A stretch of DNA of 36,715 nt from positions 1-36,715 of the forward strand of contig CAJOCJ010000019.1 in NCBI GenBank assembly GCA_905236635.1, given 5' to 3'. Shown one piece after another: positions 23,774 to 32,733 of this stretch. The translations under genes and the position numbers were made by a program. The notes under the pieces are model-generated. The model saw only the letters and a list, made by a program, of their open reading frames with translations. It searched no databases and had not been told where the DNA came from. The DNA is from an uncultured Bacteroidales bacterium. Its GTDB lineage: Bacteria; Bacteroidota; Bacteroidia; Bacteroidales; F082. Position 1 is the stretch's first letter, and each line of letters begins with the position of its first letter.

Positions 23774-25213
23774 TTAATATAAGCAATTCTTTGGAGTTCT
23801 CGGGAACGGGATGACGTCACGGATGTTGCTCATGCCGGTGACGAAGAGCAGCAGGCGCTCGAAGCCGAGGCCGTAGCCTGAGTGAGGCACCGAGCCGAAG
23901 CGGCGTGAGTCGAGATACCAGTCCATGGATTCTTTAGGAATACCTACTTCTTCCATGCGTTTGAGCAGTTTGTTCATGTCGGTCTCACGTTCTGAGCCGC
24001 CGATGATCTCGCCGATACCTGGGAAGAGCACGTCCATGGCGCGCACGGTCTTGCCGTCGTCGTTCTGTTTCATATAGAATGCCTTGATCTCCATTGGGTA
24101 GTCGGTGAGGATGACAGGCTTCTTGAAGTGTTTCTCCACGAGGTAACGCTCATGCTCCGACTGCAGGTCGACGCCCCATCCTGTGATAGGATACTGGAAC
24201 TTGCCTTTCTTGTTGTAGTTGCAGTTGCGGAGAATCTCGATAGCCTCGGTATATGTGAGAACCTGGAACGGATGTTCAAGCACGAAATGCAGCTTTTCTA
24301 TGAGTTCCATCGACTTCTCTTCTTCTTTCTTGTTCTTTTCTTCTTCCTGAAGGCGTTTGCTGAGGAAGAGGAGGTCGTCCATGCAGTTGTCTAACGCATA
24401 CTGAATGAGATATTTAAGCATCTCTTCGGCGAGCTCCATGTTATCGTGGATGTCGTAGAATGCCATCTCAGGCTCAATCATCCAGAACTCTGCGAGGTGA
24501 CGTGTGGTGTTTGAGTTCTCGGCGCGGAATGTAGGGCCGAAGGTATATATCTTCGACAGTGCTGTGGCTGCGAGTTCGCCTTCGAGCTGGCCCGACACTG
24601 TGAGGTTGGTCGACTTCCCGAAGAAGTCCTGGCTGTAGTCGATTTTGCCATCTTCTGTCAGCGGCAGGTTCTTGAGGTCGAGGGTTGTGACCTGGAACAT
24701 CTCACCGGCGCCCTCGGCGTCAGATGCCGTGATGAGCGGGGTGTGGATGTTGTAGAATCCCTTGCTGTTGAAGAAGTTATGTATAGCGAACACCATGGCG
24801 TGACGGATGCGGAACACCGCTCCGAAGGTGTTGGTGCGGAAACGCAGATGTGCTATGTCGCGCAGGAACTCCAATGAGTGTTTCTTAGGCTGAAGCGGGT
24901 AGAAGTCCGGGTTGGCGGGACCCAATAGCTCGATGGAACTCACCGCGAGCTCCACGTTCTGGCCGCTGCCTGCCGATTTCACCAGCTTACCGATGGCTGA
25001 CACCGAGGCGCCGGCGTGCATCAGGGCGAGGTTTTCCTCTGGAATCTTCTCCAGGTCGATGACAAGCTGCAGGTTGTTGATGGTCGAGCCGTCATTCAAA
25101 GCGATGAAAGCCACGTTTTTGCTGCCACGTTTGTTGCGCACCCAGCCTTTCACATTTATCTCATTATCAAGCTCTTGCATTGCGAGAGCGGCTTTAATTT
25201 CTGTACGTTTCAC
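23774..25213 (-). CDS. asnS: Asparagine--tRNA ligase
   Basis: A 479-residue class II aminoacyl-tRNA synthetase. The N-terminal OB-fold anticodon-binding domain (about 15-105) has [21 protein letters not shown]. The catalytic domain contains motif 2 ([20 protein letters not shown]) and motif 3 ([20 protein letters not shown]). A charged insertion rich in Lys and Glu ([11 protein letters not shown], about 265-285) is present, as in other Bacteroidetes AsnRS sequences as I recall them. It charges tRNA-Asn; an asparaginase gene is also encoded in the window, but not nearby. It heads the asnS-rpoN-PAP2-like group on the minus strand. Confidence 0.96.
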   Translation of the reverse strand: MKRTEIKAALAMQELDNEINVKGWVRNKRGSKNVAFIALNDGSTINNLQLVIDLEKIPEENLALMHAGASVSAIGKLVKSAGSGQNVELAVSSIELLGPANPDFYPLQPKKHSLEFLRDIAHLRFRTNTFGAVFRIRHAMVFAIHNFFNSKGFYNIHTPLITASDAEGAGEMFQVTTLDLKNLPLTEDGKIDYSQDFFGKSTNLTVSGQLEGELAATALSKIYTFGPTFRAENSNTTRHLAEFWMIEPEMAFYDIHDNMELAEEMLKYLIQYALDNCMDDLLFLSKRLQEEEKNKKEEEKSMELIEKLHFVLEHPFQVLTYTEAIEILRNCNYNKKGKFQYPITGWGVDLQSEHERYLVEKHFKKPVILTDYPMEIKAFYMKQNDDGKTVRAMDVLFPGIGEIIGGSERETDMNKLLKRMEEVGIPKESMDWYLDSRRFGSVPHSGYGLGFERLLLFVTGMSNIRDVIPFPRTPKNCLY

Positions 25214-25242
25214 GATTTTTTATTTTTAATAATTTCAAACTA

Positions 25243-25250
25243 CAAAATTA
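25243..25250 (-). promoter_or_regulatory. -7 promoter box of asnS
   Basis: TAATTTTG on the minus strand (perfect match), 29 nt upstream of the ATG at 25213. No clear -33 element. It is adjacent to the divergent promoter at 25257-25290. Confidence 0.5.
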
Positions 25251-25256
25251 CAAATT

Positions 25257-25290
25257 TTTGCTGAATTATCATATATATTTTTTATATTTG
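25257..25290 (+). promoter_or_regulatory. Promoter of the DAHP synthase/chorismate mutase gene
   Basis: TTTG at 25257-25260 and TATATTTG at 25283-25290, a perfect -7 box, 22 nt apart. The translation start at 25306 leaves a leader of only about 9 nt. Confidence 0.68.
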
Positions 25291-25305
25291 CAAAAAAAAT
25301 ATGAG

Positions 25306-26364
25306 ATGAGCGAGAGCTTTGACATAAGAAAATGGTTTGAAAATCGTGAGGAGTTGCTGGTCATCAGCGGTCCATGCAGTGTGGAGAGCCGCGAGCAGCT
25401 TATGGCGACGGCGGCCGGTTTGAGTGAGATAGATAAGGTGAAGGTGCTGCGTGGCGGCATCTGGAAACCCCGCACGCGTCCGGATGCCTTTGAGGGCATT
25501 GGCGAGGAGGGACTGAAGTGGATGCAGGAGGCGAAGCAACGCTATGGTTTCCAGACTATGACAGAGGTGGCGGTACCGGAACATGTGGAGATGGCTCTTC
25601 GCTATGGCATTGATATTCTGTGGGTTGGGGCGCGTACCGTGGTCAACCCGTTCTCGGTGCAGGAACTGGCGGAATGTCTGAAAGGTACCGACGTGCCTGT
25701 CTTTGTGAAGAACCCTATAGCGCCCGACGTGAAGCTATGGCTCGGTGCCATCGAGAGGATGGAAGGGGCTGGCCTGAAACATATCGGCGCCATCCACCGC
25801 GGGTTCTCGTCATACGACGAGACGCCATATCGGAACGCGCCGCTGTGGGAGATACCCATTGAGCTTCTGCGTCTGCGTCGTGACGTGCCGGTGATAACCG
25901 ACATTAGCCATATCTGCGGATGCCGAGAGCTGTTGCAGGAGGTGGCACAGACAGCACTCGACATGGGCACCCTCGGCTTCATGATAGAGACACATAACGA
26001 CCCAGACCATGCCTTGACTGACGCCAAGCAGCAGATTACGCCAGAGAGCCTGAAGAAGGCATTTTCAAAGCTGACATTCAAGAAGAAAAAAGTTGATGCA
26101 GATGCTGTGGTTTTGCAAAGTCTCCGTAAGGAAATCGACGAGATAGACGACGAGTTGCTTAATCTCATCGCGAAGAGAATGTATGTGTCGGAGCAGATAG
26201 GGGAATTCAAGAAACAGCATAAGGTCACGGTGCTTCAGATGGACCGTTGGAAACAAGTGCTGGAAGACCATATTAATAAAGGAGTCAATTTGGGTTTGAA
26301 CGACGAGTCGGTGAAGGAGATTTTCGAGATCATTCATAAAGATTCAATTGACAGACAGTTGTGA
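25306..26364 (+). CDS. Bifunctional DAHP synthase / chorismate mutase
   Basis: A 352-residue fusion enzyme of the shikimate pathway. Residues about 15-255 are a KDPG-aldolase-like (type I beta) DAHP synthase, with VISGPCSVESREQL near the N-terminus, GGIWKPRTRPDAFEG and HIGAIHRGFSSYDETPYRN. It condenses PEP and erythrose 4-phosphate. Residues about 272-345 form an AroQ-type chorismate mutase helix bundle (LRKEIDEIDDELLNLIAKR; SEQIGEFKKQHKV), converting chorismate to prephenate. Such fusions are typical in Bacteroidetes and allow the mutase domain to sense end products. The frame extends upstream to 25258, but that part overlaps the promoter; the ATG at 25306 is the better start. Its stop overlaps the next gene's GTG start. 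Confidence 0.94.
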   Translation: MSESFDIRKWFENREELLVISGPCSVESREQLMATAAGLSEIDKVKVLRGGIWKPRTRPDAFEGIGEEGLKWMQEAKQRYGFQTMTEVAVPEHVEMALRYGIDILWVGARTVVNPFSVQELAECLKGTDVPVFVKNPIAPDVKLWLGAIERMEGAGLKHIGAIHRGFSSYDETPYRNAPLWEIPIELLRLRRDVPVITDISHICGCRELLQEVAQTALDMGTLGFMIETHNDPDHALTDAKQQITPESLKKAFSKLTFKKKKVDADAVVLQSLRKEIDEIDDELLNLIAKRMYVSEQIGEFKKQHKVTVLQMDRWKQVLEDHINKGVNLGLNDESVKEIFEIIHKDSIDRQL

Positions 26365-28430
26365 CAAAGTTTTTAAAAATATTGATTGCAGCTTTGCTTA
26401 TTGTTGTTACTCAACGAGTTACAGCTCAAGAGGTATTTGTTACAGAAGGAGAGACGGTGGTGTATAGGGTGTGGCTCGACGAGACCATACAGGATGGGAC
26501 AGTGTCGGATGCCTTGCAAAACCTGCCAGGTGTGCGTGTCGATATGGAGGGCAACATAACACTGCGCGGCGTTAACAATGTAGAGATATTTATCAATGAC
26601 CAGGCCTCACATTTTAATGAGGATACACAGAAAAACTATATTCAGCAGACTTCTGTTGCAAGCATCAAGGAAATCATGGTTATGGCGAACCCGTCGGCGC
26701 GATACACAACGGCAAGCAACACTGGTGTCATAAACATCATAACAAAAGACGACAATACGGCGAGACACAACCTGAATGTGGGCTTTCAGGTTAACACATT
26801 GCCCGACTATTCACCTTGGATATCATATAGTTACGACAATAATAAGGTCTCTTTTTCGGCTAATGTAAAGGGGACTTATAATAAGACGAAATCGCATGCC
26901 GACTCATACGGATATCTTTTTGAAGATGAAACACATAACGACACTGTCAATATTTTAAGGGAATTCGGAAAAGAAGAGTCGGAGAGGAGAAATATGACTG
27001 CAGGTCTTCAGTTTGGATATAAATTTGATAAAAAAAACATAGTGAATTTTTATCTGACTGCCGAGTTGGATCAGAGACATGTGGTTTCGTACGATAGCAC
27101 TTATTACAGAGACACCTTGGAATACAGGTATATAACAGATAAAAAGTACGATTACACCGGTTTGGATGCCCGCACTGGGGTGATGTATAAGCATCTCTTT
27201 GATGAGAGAGGCCACGCATTGTCGTTGAGTTTCAATACTTTATGGATGCCGGGCGAGTCGGATGGATATACCTCGCGGAGGTATCTCACCAATAATCATG
27301 TTGATAGGTCAATTAGGGAGAGGAACATATACTCTGATTTTCATTGGGATGCCAAGGCGGAGTATAACCTTCCGTATTCCGACAAAGGCGAGTTTTATGT
27401 CGCGTTGATGAAGACACACAGACCAGATGGCAACCAGCTACTTTTCGACACATTGGCGGTAAATGAATATGTGCGCGATACCTTGAGGACAGAGATCCGT
27501 AATTATTATACCGATAAAAATGAGTTGCTGATAAACCTGCAGCATCGACTCGGCCGTTTTACGGTAAAACCGGGTGTTAATTTTGACTATACGGTGATGA
27601 CGGCGTATTTCCCGAAAGAAAAATGGTATGATTTCAAAAAAGATTTTTTTAAGGTGCATCCGTCGTTGTTTGTGACTTATAGCACCAAGAATCAACATAA
27701 CTTCAGCATCGGATATACCCATAAGACCGATTATCCTTATGTGAGGAAATTTTCAAGAAGGGTTTTGTATCAAGAAGACTCGTACGACGTCGGAAATTTC
27801 GACTTAAAGCCAGCATCAATGCATGTCATCAAAGTGGAGTGGACGAAATATTGGGAGAAATTCGGCTCGGTCGGCATAAACGCCTATTACAAAGGAATTT
27901 CTAATCAGATTAACGACGTTGTATACAAGGAGTGGAATGCCATTTATGGAAGGTATATTACGTATACAAAGCCGGTGAATCTTGGAGGGTACAACGATGC
28001 TGGTGCCGAGTTTAACATAACTTACAGGCCAATGGCAATGCTGAATGTGAGGTTTTATGCCAATTTATACAACTCGCATCTTGAGTATCCTGAAACGGAA
28101 GATGAGATTGTGGTCAGCGATATGTTTTGTTATAACTTGACGATGAACGTGTGGACGAAACTCTGGAATAGACTGGAACTGCATGCGTCGGCGTATTACA
28201 ACTCAAAGACACAGACCTTGTATCAATATTTTCAAACGCCTTATGGTGTTGACTGCGGTATGAGAATGGACTTCTTTAGAAACCGTATGTCGTTGCTAAT
28301 CAATGTGAATGACTTATTTGACTGGAACAAGACAGACAGCTCCATCAGTCAGCCGACGTATGAGTTTTACTCGACAGAGAAGATTAAGAGCAGGTTTGTC
28401 AGTGCGGAGATTATTTTTAAGATTATTTAA
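26361..28430 (+). CDS. TonB-dependent receptor-like outer-membrane protein
   Basis: A 689-residue outer-membrane protein. The start is a GTG whose bases overlap the upstream TGA stop (GTGA); it yields a signal peptide (TKFLKILIAALLIVVTQRVTAQ). A plug-like domain follows (about 45-115; SDALQNLPGVRVDMEGNITL, GVNNVEIFINDQ, ANPSARYTTASNTGVINIIT). A long beta-barrel of roughly 550 residues ends in EIIFKII. It belongs to the outer-membrane beta-barrel family without the carboxypeptidase-like N-terminal domain seen in SusC. The substrate is unknown. Overlap with a DAHP synthase gene and a protease gene 12 nt downstream make an odd cluster. Confidence 0.87.
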   Translation: MTKFLKILIAALLIVVTQRVTAQEVFVTEGETVVYRVWLDETIQDGTVSDALQNLPGVRVDMEGNITLRGVNNVEIFINDQASHFNEDTQKNYIQQTSVASIKEIMVMANPSARYTTASNTGVINIITKDDNTARHNLNVGFQVNTLPDYSPWISYSYDNNKVSFSANVKGTYNKTKSHADSYGYLFEDETHNDTVNILREFGKEESERRNMTAGLQFGYKFDKKNIVNFYLTAELDQRHVVSYDSTYYRDTLEYRYITDKKYDYTGLDARTGVMYKHLFDERGHALSLSFNTLWMPGESDGYTSRRYLTNNHVDRSIRERNIYSDFHWDAKAEYNLPYSDKGEFYVALMKTHRPDGNQLLFDTLAVNEYVRDTLRTEIRNYYTDKNELLINLQHRLGRFTVKPGVNFDYTVMTAYFPKEKWYDFKKDFFKVHPSLFVTYSTKNQHNFSIGYTHKTDYPYVRKFSRRVLYQEDSYDVGNFDLKPASMHVIKVEWTKYWEKFGSVGINAYYKGISNQINDVVYKEWNAIYGRYITYTKPVNLGGYNDAGAEFNITYRPMAMLNVRFYANLYNSHLEYPETEDEIVVSDMFCYNLTMNVWTKLWNRLELHASAYYNSKTQTLYQYFQTPYGVDCGMRMDFFRNRMSLLINVNDLFDWNKTDSSISQPTYEFYSTEKIKSRFVSAEIIFKII

Positions 28431-28442
28431 AATTTTTAAGAT

Positions 28443-30995
28443 ATGAAGAGATTTTTCCTTTTTTTGGTGTTGATGATGGGGGTTAACACCGTTTTTGCCC
28501 AACAGAGGGTGATTGTGATGATGGCAGAAAAATTTGACAACTCGCAGTTGGCTAAGAAGACACGAAATATGACGAAGGCTGAACGACGCGATTTCGTGAT
28601 AAAGGAGCAGATGGCGTTTTGCAAGGCTTCGCAGCAAGATGTGATGGAGTTTTTGGATGGTTTTAAAGGCGAAGTAAGTGGTATCGAACAGTATTGGGCG
28701 TTTAACGGATTCCGTTGTGATGCTTCCGAAGAAGTGATTGCACAACTTGAAAAACGCTCGGATGTGGCATGCGTATATCGTGACGAGAAGAGGAAGATGA
28801 CTCCGGATATGGTAGCAAATCCTGTGGCATCCAAAGGCAACGCATGGCATGTCGATAAGGTCAACGCCCCTGCTGTATGGGGCTATAACGGCTCGACGGG
28901 CTATGACGGCGACGGCGTTGTTGTGGCTGTCGTGGACTCGGGAGTGGACTACAATCATGTCGATATTGCTGGCGCGATGTGGGACGGTGGCGATGATTAT
29001 CCTCTCCATGGATGGAATATCGTAAGCGACAACAACGACCCTATGGACGACTATTGTCATGGCACGCATGTGGCCGGAATCATAGCCGGACAAGGCAGCG
29101 CCGGCACGCAGACAGGCATCGCGCCAGGTGCTAAGATTATGGCTATCAAGGTGTTAGATGATACTGGCTATGGCACCGACAGCGATGTCATCTCGGGTAT
29201 TCATTTTGCCTTGTATCATGGTGCCGACATTATCAACCTCTCGGCTGGCGATCCTGAGCTTGGCGCAAGCATTATGTATCGTGAGGTTTTCGAAGAGCTC
29301 AATTATGCTGGAATAGTGGCGGCGGTGGCAGCAGGTAACACGGGAGATCAGCAGTATGCATATCCGGTACCGAACAACGTCAACTGTCCGGGCAACTGTC
29401 CTCCGCCATGGCTTCATCCCGACCAGGTGAATCTGATATCAGGCGGCAAGACAGCTGTGATATCAGTGGGAGCAACGGATAACAACGACGCGCATGCCAG
29501 TTTCTCGTCGGTGGGGCCTGTGGCGTGGGACGATTATCCATATCAGAATGGCGATGCCTCACAGCCGGGATTGATCCGCCCGGATATCTCGGCACCTGGA
29601 AAGAATGTGACATCATTGAATTTCCATACAAACACTGGCTATGTCGAATATGATGGAACCTCGATGGCAACGCCTTGTGTCTCAGCTGTTTTGGCATTGT
29701 TGCTTGACGCTGAGCCTGAATTGCTGCCAGCGCAACTCGACTCCATCATCGAGCTGACTGCCGTTCCAGCGGGCAACAGCATGAAAAACAACATTGTTGG
29801 CGCTGGACGTATAGATGCGCTGGCAGCGATAAACGCACTATATCATCACGGACCGACAAATCTGACTGCCGATTTCGACGGAAATTATGTCGATTTGAAT
29901 TGGGAGGCAGCCGAAGATGCCACATATTATGAGCTTTATCGCGATGGGTTGCGTATCGCAAATAATTTAACAGCAACGACTTACACCGACCATCTGACTT
30001 ATGGTGGAAAATACACATATTATGTGAAGGCACATCTGAACAGCGACATGACAACTCTGCCGTCCAATTATGTCACAATTGAGAAAATCATTGATATTCA
30101 GGCGGAAATCATAAATGGGACGAAGGTCGCGTTGATGTGGGATATGCCGAATTGCATCTACGACGGCTTTGAGTCGGGCGATTTGTACCAGAATATGTGG
30201 ATTAACGATGCTACAAGTCCATGGCAGGTTACTATGGAGACTGCCAATAGCGGCGCCTATTCCGTGAGATCGACCAATACGGCTATGTTCTCGGCGAGCA
30301 AGATCTCGTTGGCGGTAAATATCCCTACCACCTGTATGGTGAGCTATTATGCGATGGTTGACTGCTTCCCCTTAAACGGCGGCGTGTTTAAAATCGACAA
30401 TGTTCAGCAAGGCGAGACGTTGAAAGACCATGTGCCGTGGACCAGATATACTGTTGCGATCAGTCCGGGCAATCACCTGCTTGAGTGGAGGTATGTTAAC
30501 CAGCTTGCTGAAGGCGAATACGAGAACGCTTTTTATGTTGACGATATCACCGTCGGCAATGCTTTTAATGTATATCGTGCCAAGTGTGACGGTAGTTATC
30601 AGACATTAGTTGCCGAGGATGTTGTAAATGCGCAATATGTTGATAATGACTGGATTACATTGCCTGACGGATATTATAAATATGGCGTAAGCGCTGATGG
30701 TGGCTATACTATCTATTGGTCCGATTGTCTGGTTAAAGGATATGAGGATGTCGGCGAGCATGAAGATGTCGCAGTGGCGGTTTACCCGAATCCTGCCAAT
30801 GATGTCTTGACGATAGAAAGTGTTGGTATTCAAAGAGTTACGGTCTATTCGGTCCTTGGTGAGATGGTTTATGATAATTGTTTTGATACCGATAAAATAA
30901 CCCTGCAACTCGCTGATTATCAATCAGGAATGTATTTTATCAATGTCTTGACTGAGAAAGGTGTTGTGACCAAGAAAGTCACAGTTTCGAGATAA
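28443..30995 (+). CDS. S8 family serine protease (subtilase) with T9SS type A sorting domain
   Basis: An 850-residue secreted protease. Signal peptide: residues 1-19 (MKRFFLFLVLMMGVNTVFA). An N-terminal propeptide-like region (about 20-120) precedes the subtilisin domain, with catalytic Asp165 (AVVDSGVDYNH), His206 (CHGTHVAG), oxyanion Asn299 (AAGNT) and Ser407 (DGTSMATP). Then come an Fn3-like domain (about 475-545), a jelly-roll resembling cleaved-adhesin or MAM modules (about 565-700; DGFESGDLYQNMWIND) and a T9SS type A tail (from AVYPNPANDVLTIES, about 775-850). It is likely exported by T9SS and surface-bound or released. It lies 12 nt after the TonB-receptor-like gene, probably in one transcript. 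Its stop abuts the convergent gene's stop. Confidence 0.94.
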   Translation: MKRFFLFLVLMMGVNTVFAQQRVIVMMAEKFDNSQLAKKTRNMTKAERRDFVIKEQMAFCKASQQDVMEFLDGFKGEVSGIEQYWAFNGFRCDASEEVIAQLEKRSDVACVYRDEKRKMTPDMVANPVASKGNAWHVDKVNAPAVWGYNGSTGYDGDGVVVAVVDSGVDYNHVDIAGAMWDGGDDYPLHGWNIVSDNNDPMDDYCHGTHVAGIIAGQGSAGTQTGIAPGAKIMAIKVLDDTGYGTDSDVISGIHFALYHGADIINLSAGDPELGASIMYREVFEELNYAGIVAAVAAGNTGDQQYAYPVPNNVNCPGNCPPPWLHPDQVNLISGGKTAVISVGATDNNDAHASFSSVGPVAWDDYPYQNGDASQPGLIRPDISAPGKNVTSLNFHTNTGYVEYDGTSMATPCVSAVLALLLDAEPELLPAQLDSIIELTAVPAGNSMKNNIVGAGRIDALAAINALYHHGPTNLTADFDGNYVDLNWEAAEDATYYELYRDGLRIANNLTATTYTDHLTYGGKYTYYVKAHLNSDMTTLPSNYVTIEKIIDIQAEIINGTKVALMWDMPNCIYDGFESGDLYQNMWINDATSPWQVTMETANSGAYSVRSTNTAMFSASKISLAVNIPTTCMVSYYAMVDCFPLNGGVFKIDNVQQGETLKDHVPWTRYTVAISPGNHLLEWRYVNQLAEGEYENAFYVDDITVGNAFNVYRAKCDGSYQTLVAEDVVNAQYVDNDWITLPDGYYKYGVSADGGYTIYWSDCLVKGYEDVGEHEDVAVAVYPNPANDVLTIESVGIQRVTVYSVLGEMVYDNCFDTDKITLQLADYQSGMYFINVLTEKGVVTKKVTVSR

Positions 30996-31625
30996 TCAGA
31001 AACGGTAATACATCACAAGCTCGAGTGCGTCGTTGAACGCGCCTTTCTGTCCGAAACGGATGGCGGCTTCATCGCTGAGGTTGCCTATATATGCCGAATT
31101 TATTGATGTCATCACACGTGTCCCTATCTGGAATTTCTTACCGTTGAGGTTGAGTTTCAGTCCGAGTACCCCGTTGACGCATAATTTCTTCCAGCGGTTG
31201 GTGGCTTCGTTGGAGCCGTCGTTCTTTTGGTTGGTGCGTGCGAGGACGTCGACACTGGCGCCCGCTTCGACGCTAATCCAGTCGAGTTTGCGGCCGTTGA
31301 TATCCAGAAAACCGAGGTTTGCCACCGCTACCAGAGGCAACTCGACGTAGTCTAGTTGAATAAGGAACTGATATGCTTCTTCAGCGTCGGAGCGGGCGCC
31401 TTTTTGGATGTATCTTATCTCAAACTGTGTTTCGAAGATTTCAGTCAATTCCAGTCCGACGAAGGCACCTGCCGTGAATCCTATCTTATGGAAGCCGTTG
31501 TTATGGTCGCCGTCAACTTGCGATGTTGTGCCGCCCAATGCGATACCTCCGAAGAAGGCCTGGGAGAAGGCGGAATGGGTTAAAAGAGTAAAGATAAAAG
31601 CTAAAAGATAAATGAGTTTTTTCAT
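30996..31625 (-). CDS. Outer-membrane beta-barrel protein (PorT-like)
   Basis: A 209-residue protein with a signal peptide (MKKLIYLLAFIFTLLTHSAFSQ). It forms an outer-membrane beta-barrel of the PorT-like type: AFFGGIALGGTTSQVDGD, HKIGFTAGAFVGLELTEIF, EIRYIQKGA, the strand-rich middle, and a closing MYYRF-like terminus (LELVMYYRF). The GG..TSQ.DGD..GG-like opening followed by G.F.AG.FV is common in these proteins. The hydrophobic core of the signal peptide is encoded by a 7-nt-period repeat array (31579-31613). The gene is 3 nt upstream of... its start follows the end of the polyprenyl synthase gene with a 4-nt overlap (31622-31625), so the two are probably co-transcribed. Confidence 0.82.
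   Translation of the reverse strand: MKKLIYLLAFIFTLLTHSAFSQAFFGGIALGGTTSQVDGDHNNGFHKIGFTAGAFVGLELTEIFETQFEIRYIQKGARSDAEEAYQFLIQLDYVELPLVAVANLGFLDINGRKLDWISVEAGASVDVLARTNQKNDGSNEATNRWKKLCVNGVLGLKLNLNGKKFQIGTRVMTSINSAYIGNLSDEAAIRFGQKGAFNDALELVMYYRF
31579..31613 (+). repeat. Heptad array E inside a signal-peptide coding region
   Basis: Five 7-nt units in register: GTTAAAA, GAGTAAA, GATAAAA, GCTAAAA, GATAAAT. The 20 bases at 31581-31600 are identical to 13177-13196 in array C. Read on the minus strand it encodes residues about 5-16 of the barrel protein (I-Y-L-L-A-F-I-F-T-L-L). Confidence 0.8.
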
Positions 31626-32596
31626 AATTCGCGTTTTATGCAGTAATACATCAGTTCCTTCAAGGCGGTTTTTGCCTCAGAGTCTGGAATTGTATTTAAT
31701 TGATTTTCAGCCTGTTGGATGAAGGCGTTCATTTTCTCCTCGCAGTATTCGAGGCTGTGTTTGTCGTTGGCTCTTCGGATGATGTCGTTGACGGTCCTTC
31801 TTCTGCCGCCGCTTAATCTTATCTTGTTTACTATCAACGTCCTCTCTGTGGTGGAACTCTCTTTCAGCAAATGGATGAGCGGCAGTGTCATCTTATGCTC
31901 GCGTATGTCGTTGCCGTAGCCCTTTCCCGACTTGTTATCAGGTTGATAATCAAAGATGTCGTCACGAATCTGGAAGGCGGTGCCGGCGAAGATGCCAAAC
32001 TTGTGCAGTGCTTCGACCATCTCAGCATCCGCACCAGTCGAGACAGCACCGATGGCGCAGCAAGAAGCAATCATCGAGGCGGTTTTTTCCTCTATGATTT
32101 TGTAATAATCATTTTCGGAGATGTCGAATCTCTTGGCTTTCTCGAGTTGGAAAATCTCGCCTTCGCTCATGTTTTTCACCGTTTCCGAAATCATGTCAAG
32201 CATCTGATAGTCATGTTTCTCGAGGGCTATCATCATGCCTTTCGAGAGGAGGTAGTCACCTGCCAGGACGGCAATCTTGTTTTTATAAAGTGCATTGATA
32301 CTCGCGAAGCCACGACGTTCGGAGGCGTCATCGACCACGTCATCATGAATCAGGGTCGCCGAGTGCAGAAGCTCGATGAAAGTGGCGGCGCGATAGGTGC
32401 TTTCGTTGACATTACCGAAGCATTTCGCCGAGAGTAAAACGAAGAGCGGACGAAGTTGTTTTCCCTTGTGTTTCAAGGTGTAACGCCCGATTTTATCTAA
32501 AATTTTATTATCAGAATGAAGCGCGTCTTGATAAAAAGCCTCAAACTGCGTCAGTTCTTCAGAAACCGTTGATTTTATGTCGTCGAGAGTCGTCAT
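31622..32596 (-). CDS. Polyprenyl synthetase (trans-isoprenyl diphosphate synthase)
   Basis: A 324-residue trans-prenyltransferase that extends allylic diphosphates with isopentenyl diphosphate, for example to make the quinone side chain. The first aspartate-rich motif is in IHDDVVDD (DDVVD at 85-89) and the second in FQIRDDIFDY (212-216). KGKQLRP (44-50) is also present. It resembles IspB-type octaprenyl synthases, but the chain length cannot be read with certainty. The frame extends 6 codons to a TTG at 32614, which lies within the -7 promoter box, so the ATG at 32596 is preferred. The stop overlaps the start of the barrel gene by 4 nt. Confidence 0.93.
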   Translation of the reverse strand: MTTLDDIKSTVSEELTQFEAFYQDALHSDNKILDKIGRYTLKHKGKQLRPLFVLLSAKCFGNVNESTYRAATFIELLHSATLIHDDVVDDASERRGFASINALYKNKIAVLAGDYLLSKGMMIALEKHDYQMLDMISETVKNMSEGEIFQLEKAKRFDISENDYYKIIEEKTASMIASCCAIGAVSTGADAEMVEALHKFGIFAGTAFQIRDDIFDYQPDNKSGKGYGNDIREHKMTLPLIHLLKESSTTERTLIVNKIRLSGGRRRTVNDIIRRANDKHSLEYCEEKMNAFIQQAENQLNTIPDSEAKTALKELMYYCIKREL

Positions 32597-32611
32597 CGTT
32601 AAAATAAAGTG

Positions 32612-32619
32612 CAAAATTA
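32612..32619 (-). promoter_or_regulatory. -7 promoter box of the polyprenyl synthetase gene
   Basis: TAATTTTG on the minus strand (perfect match), 16 nt upstream of the ATG at 32596. It lies 9 nt from the -33 element of the divergent glyA promoter. Confidence 0.52.
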
Positions 32620-32628
32620 ATTAAAAAT

Positions 32629-32659
32629 TTTGTTATTTGAATAAAAAGTTATAATTTTG
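32629..32659 (+). promoter_or_regulatory. Promoter of glyA
   Basis: TTTG at 32629-32632 and TAATTTTG at 32652-32659 (perfect -7 box), 19 nt apart. The leader to the ATG at 32734 is about 68 nt; no known riboswitch fold was recognised in it. Confidence 0.68.
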
Positions 32660-32733
32660 AAGTTTGAAATAAAAGGCAGAAAAATTTTTTAAGAAATTGT
32701 AAATAATTGAATATCAACTAAATAGATTTTAAC

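Noticed and set aside
5738..31613. CRISPR-like reading of the repeated short units
   Set aside because: Units are 7 nt without spacers, and there are no cas genes, so these are tandem heptads, not CRISPR.
32660..32733. Possible riboswitch in the glyA leader
   Set aside because: The 70-nt leader is A/T-rich and I found no aptamer-like stems.
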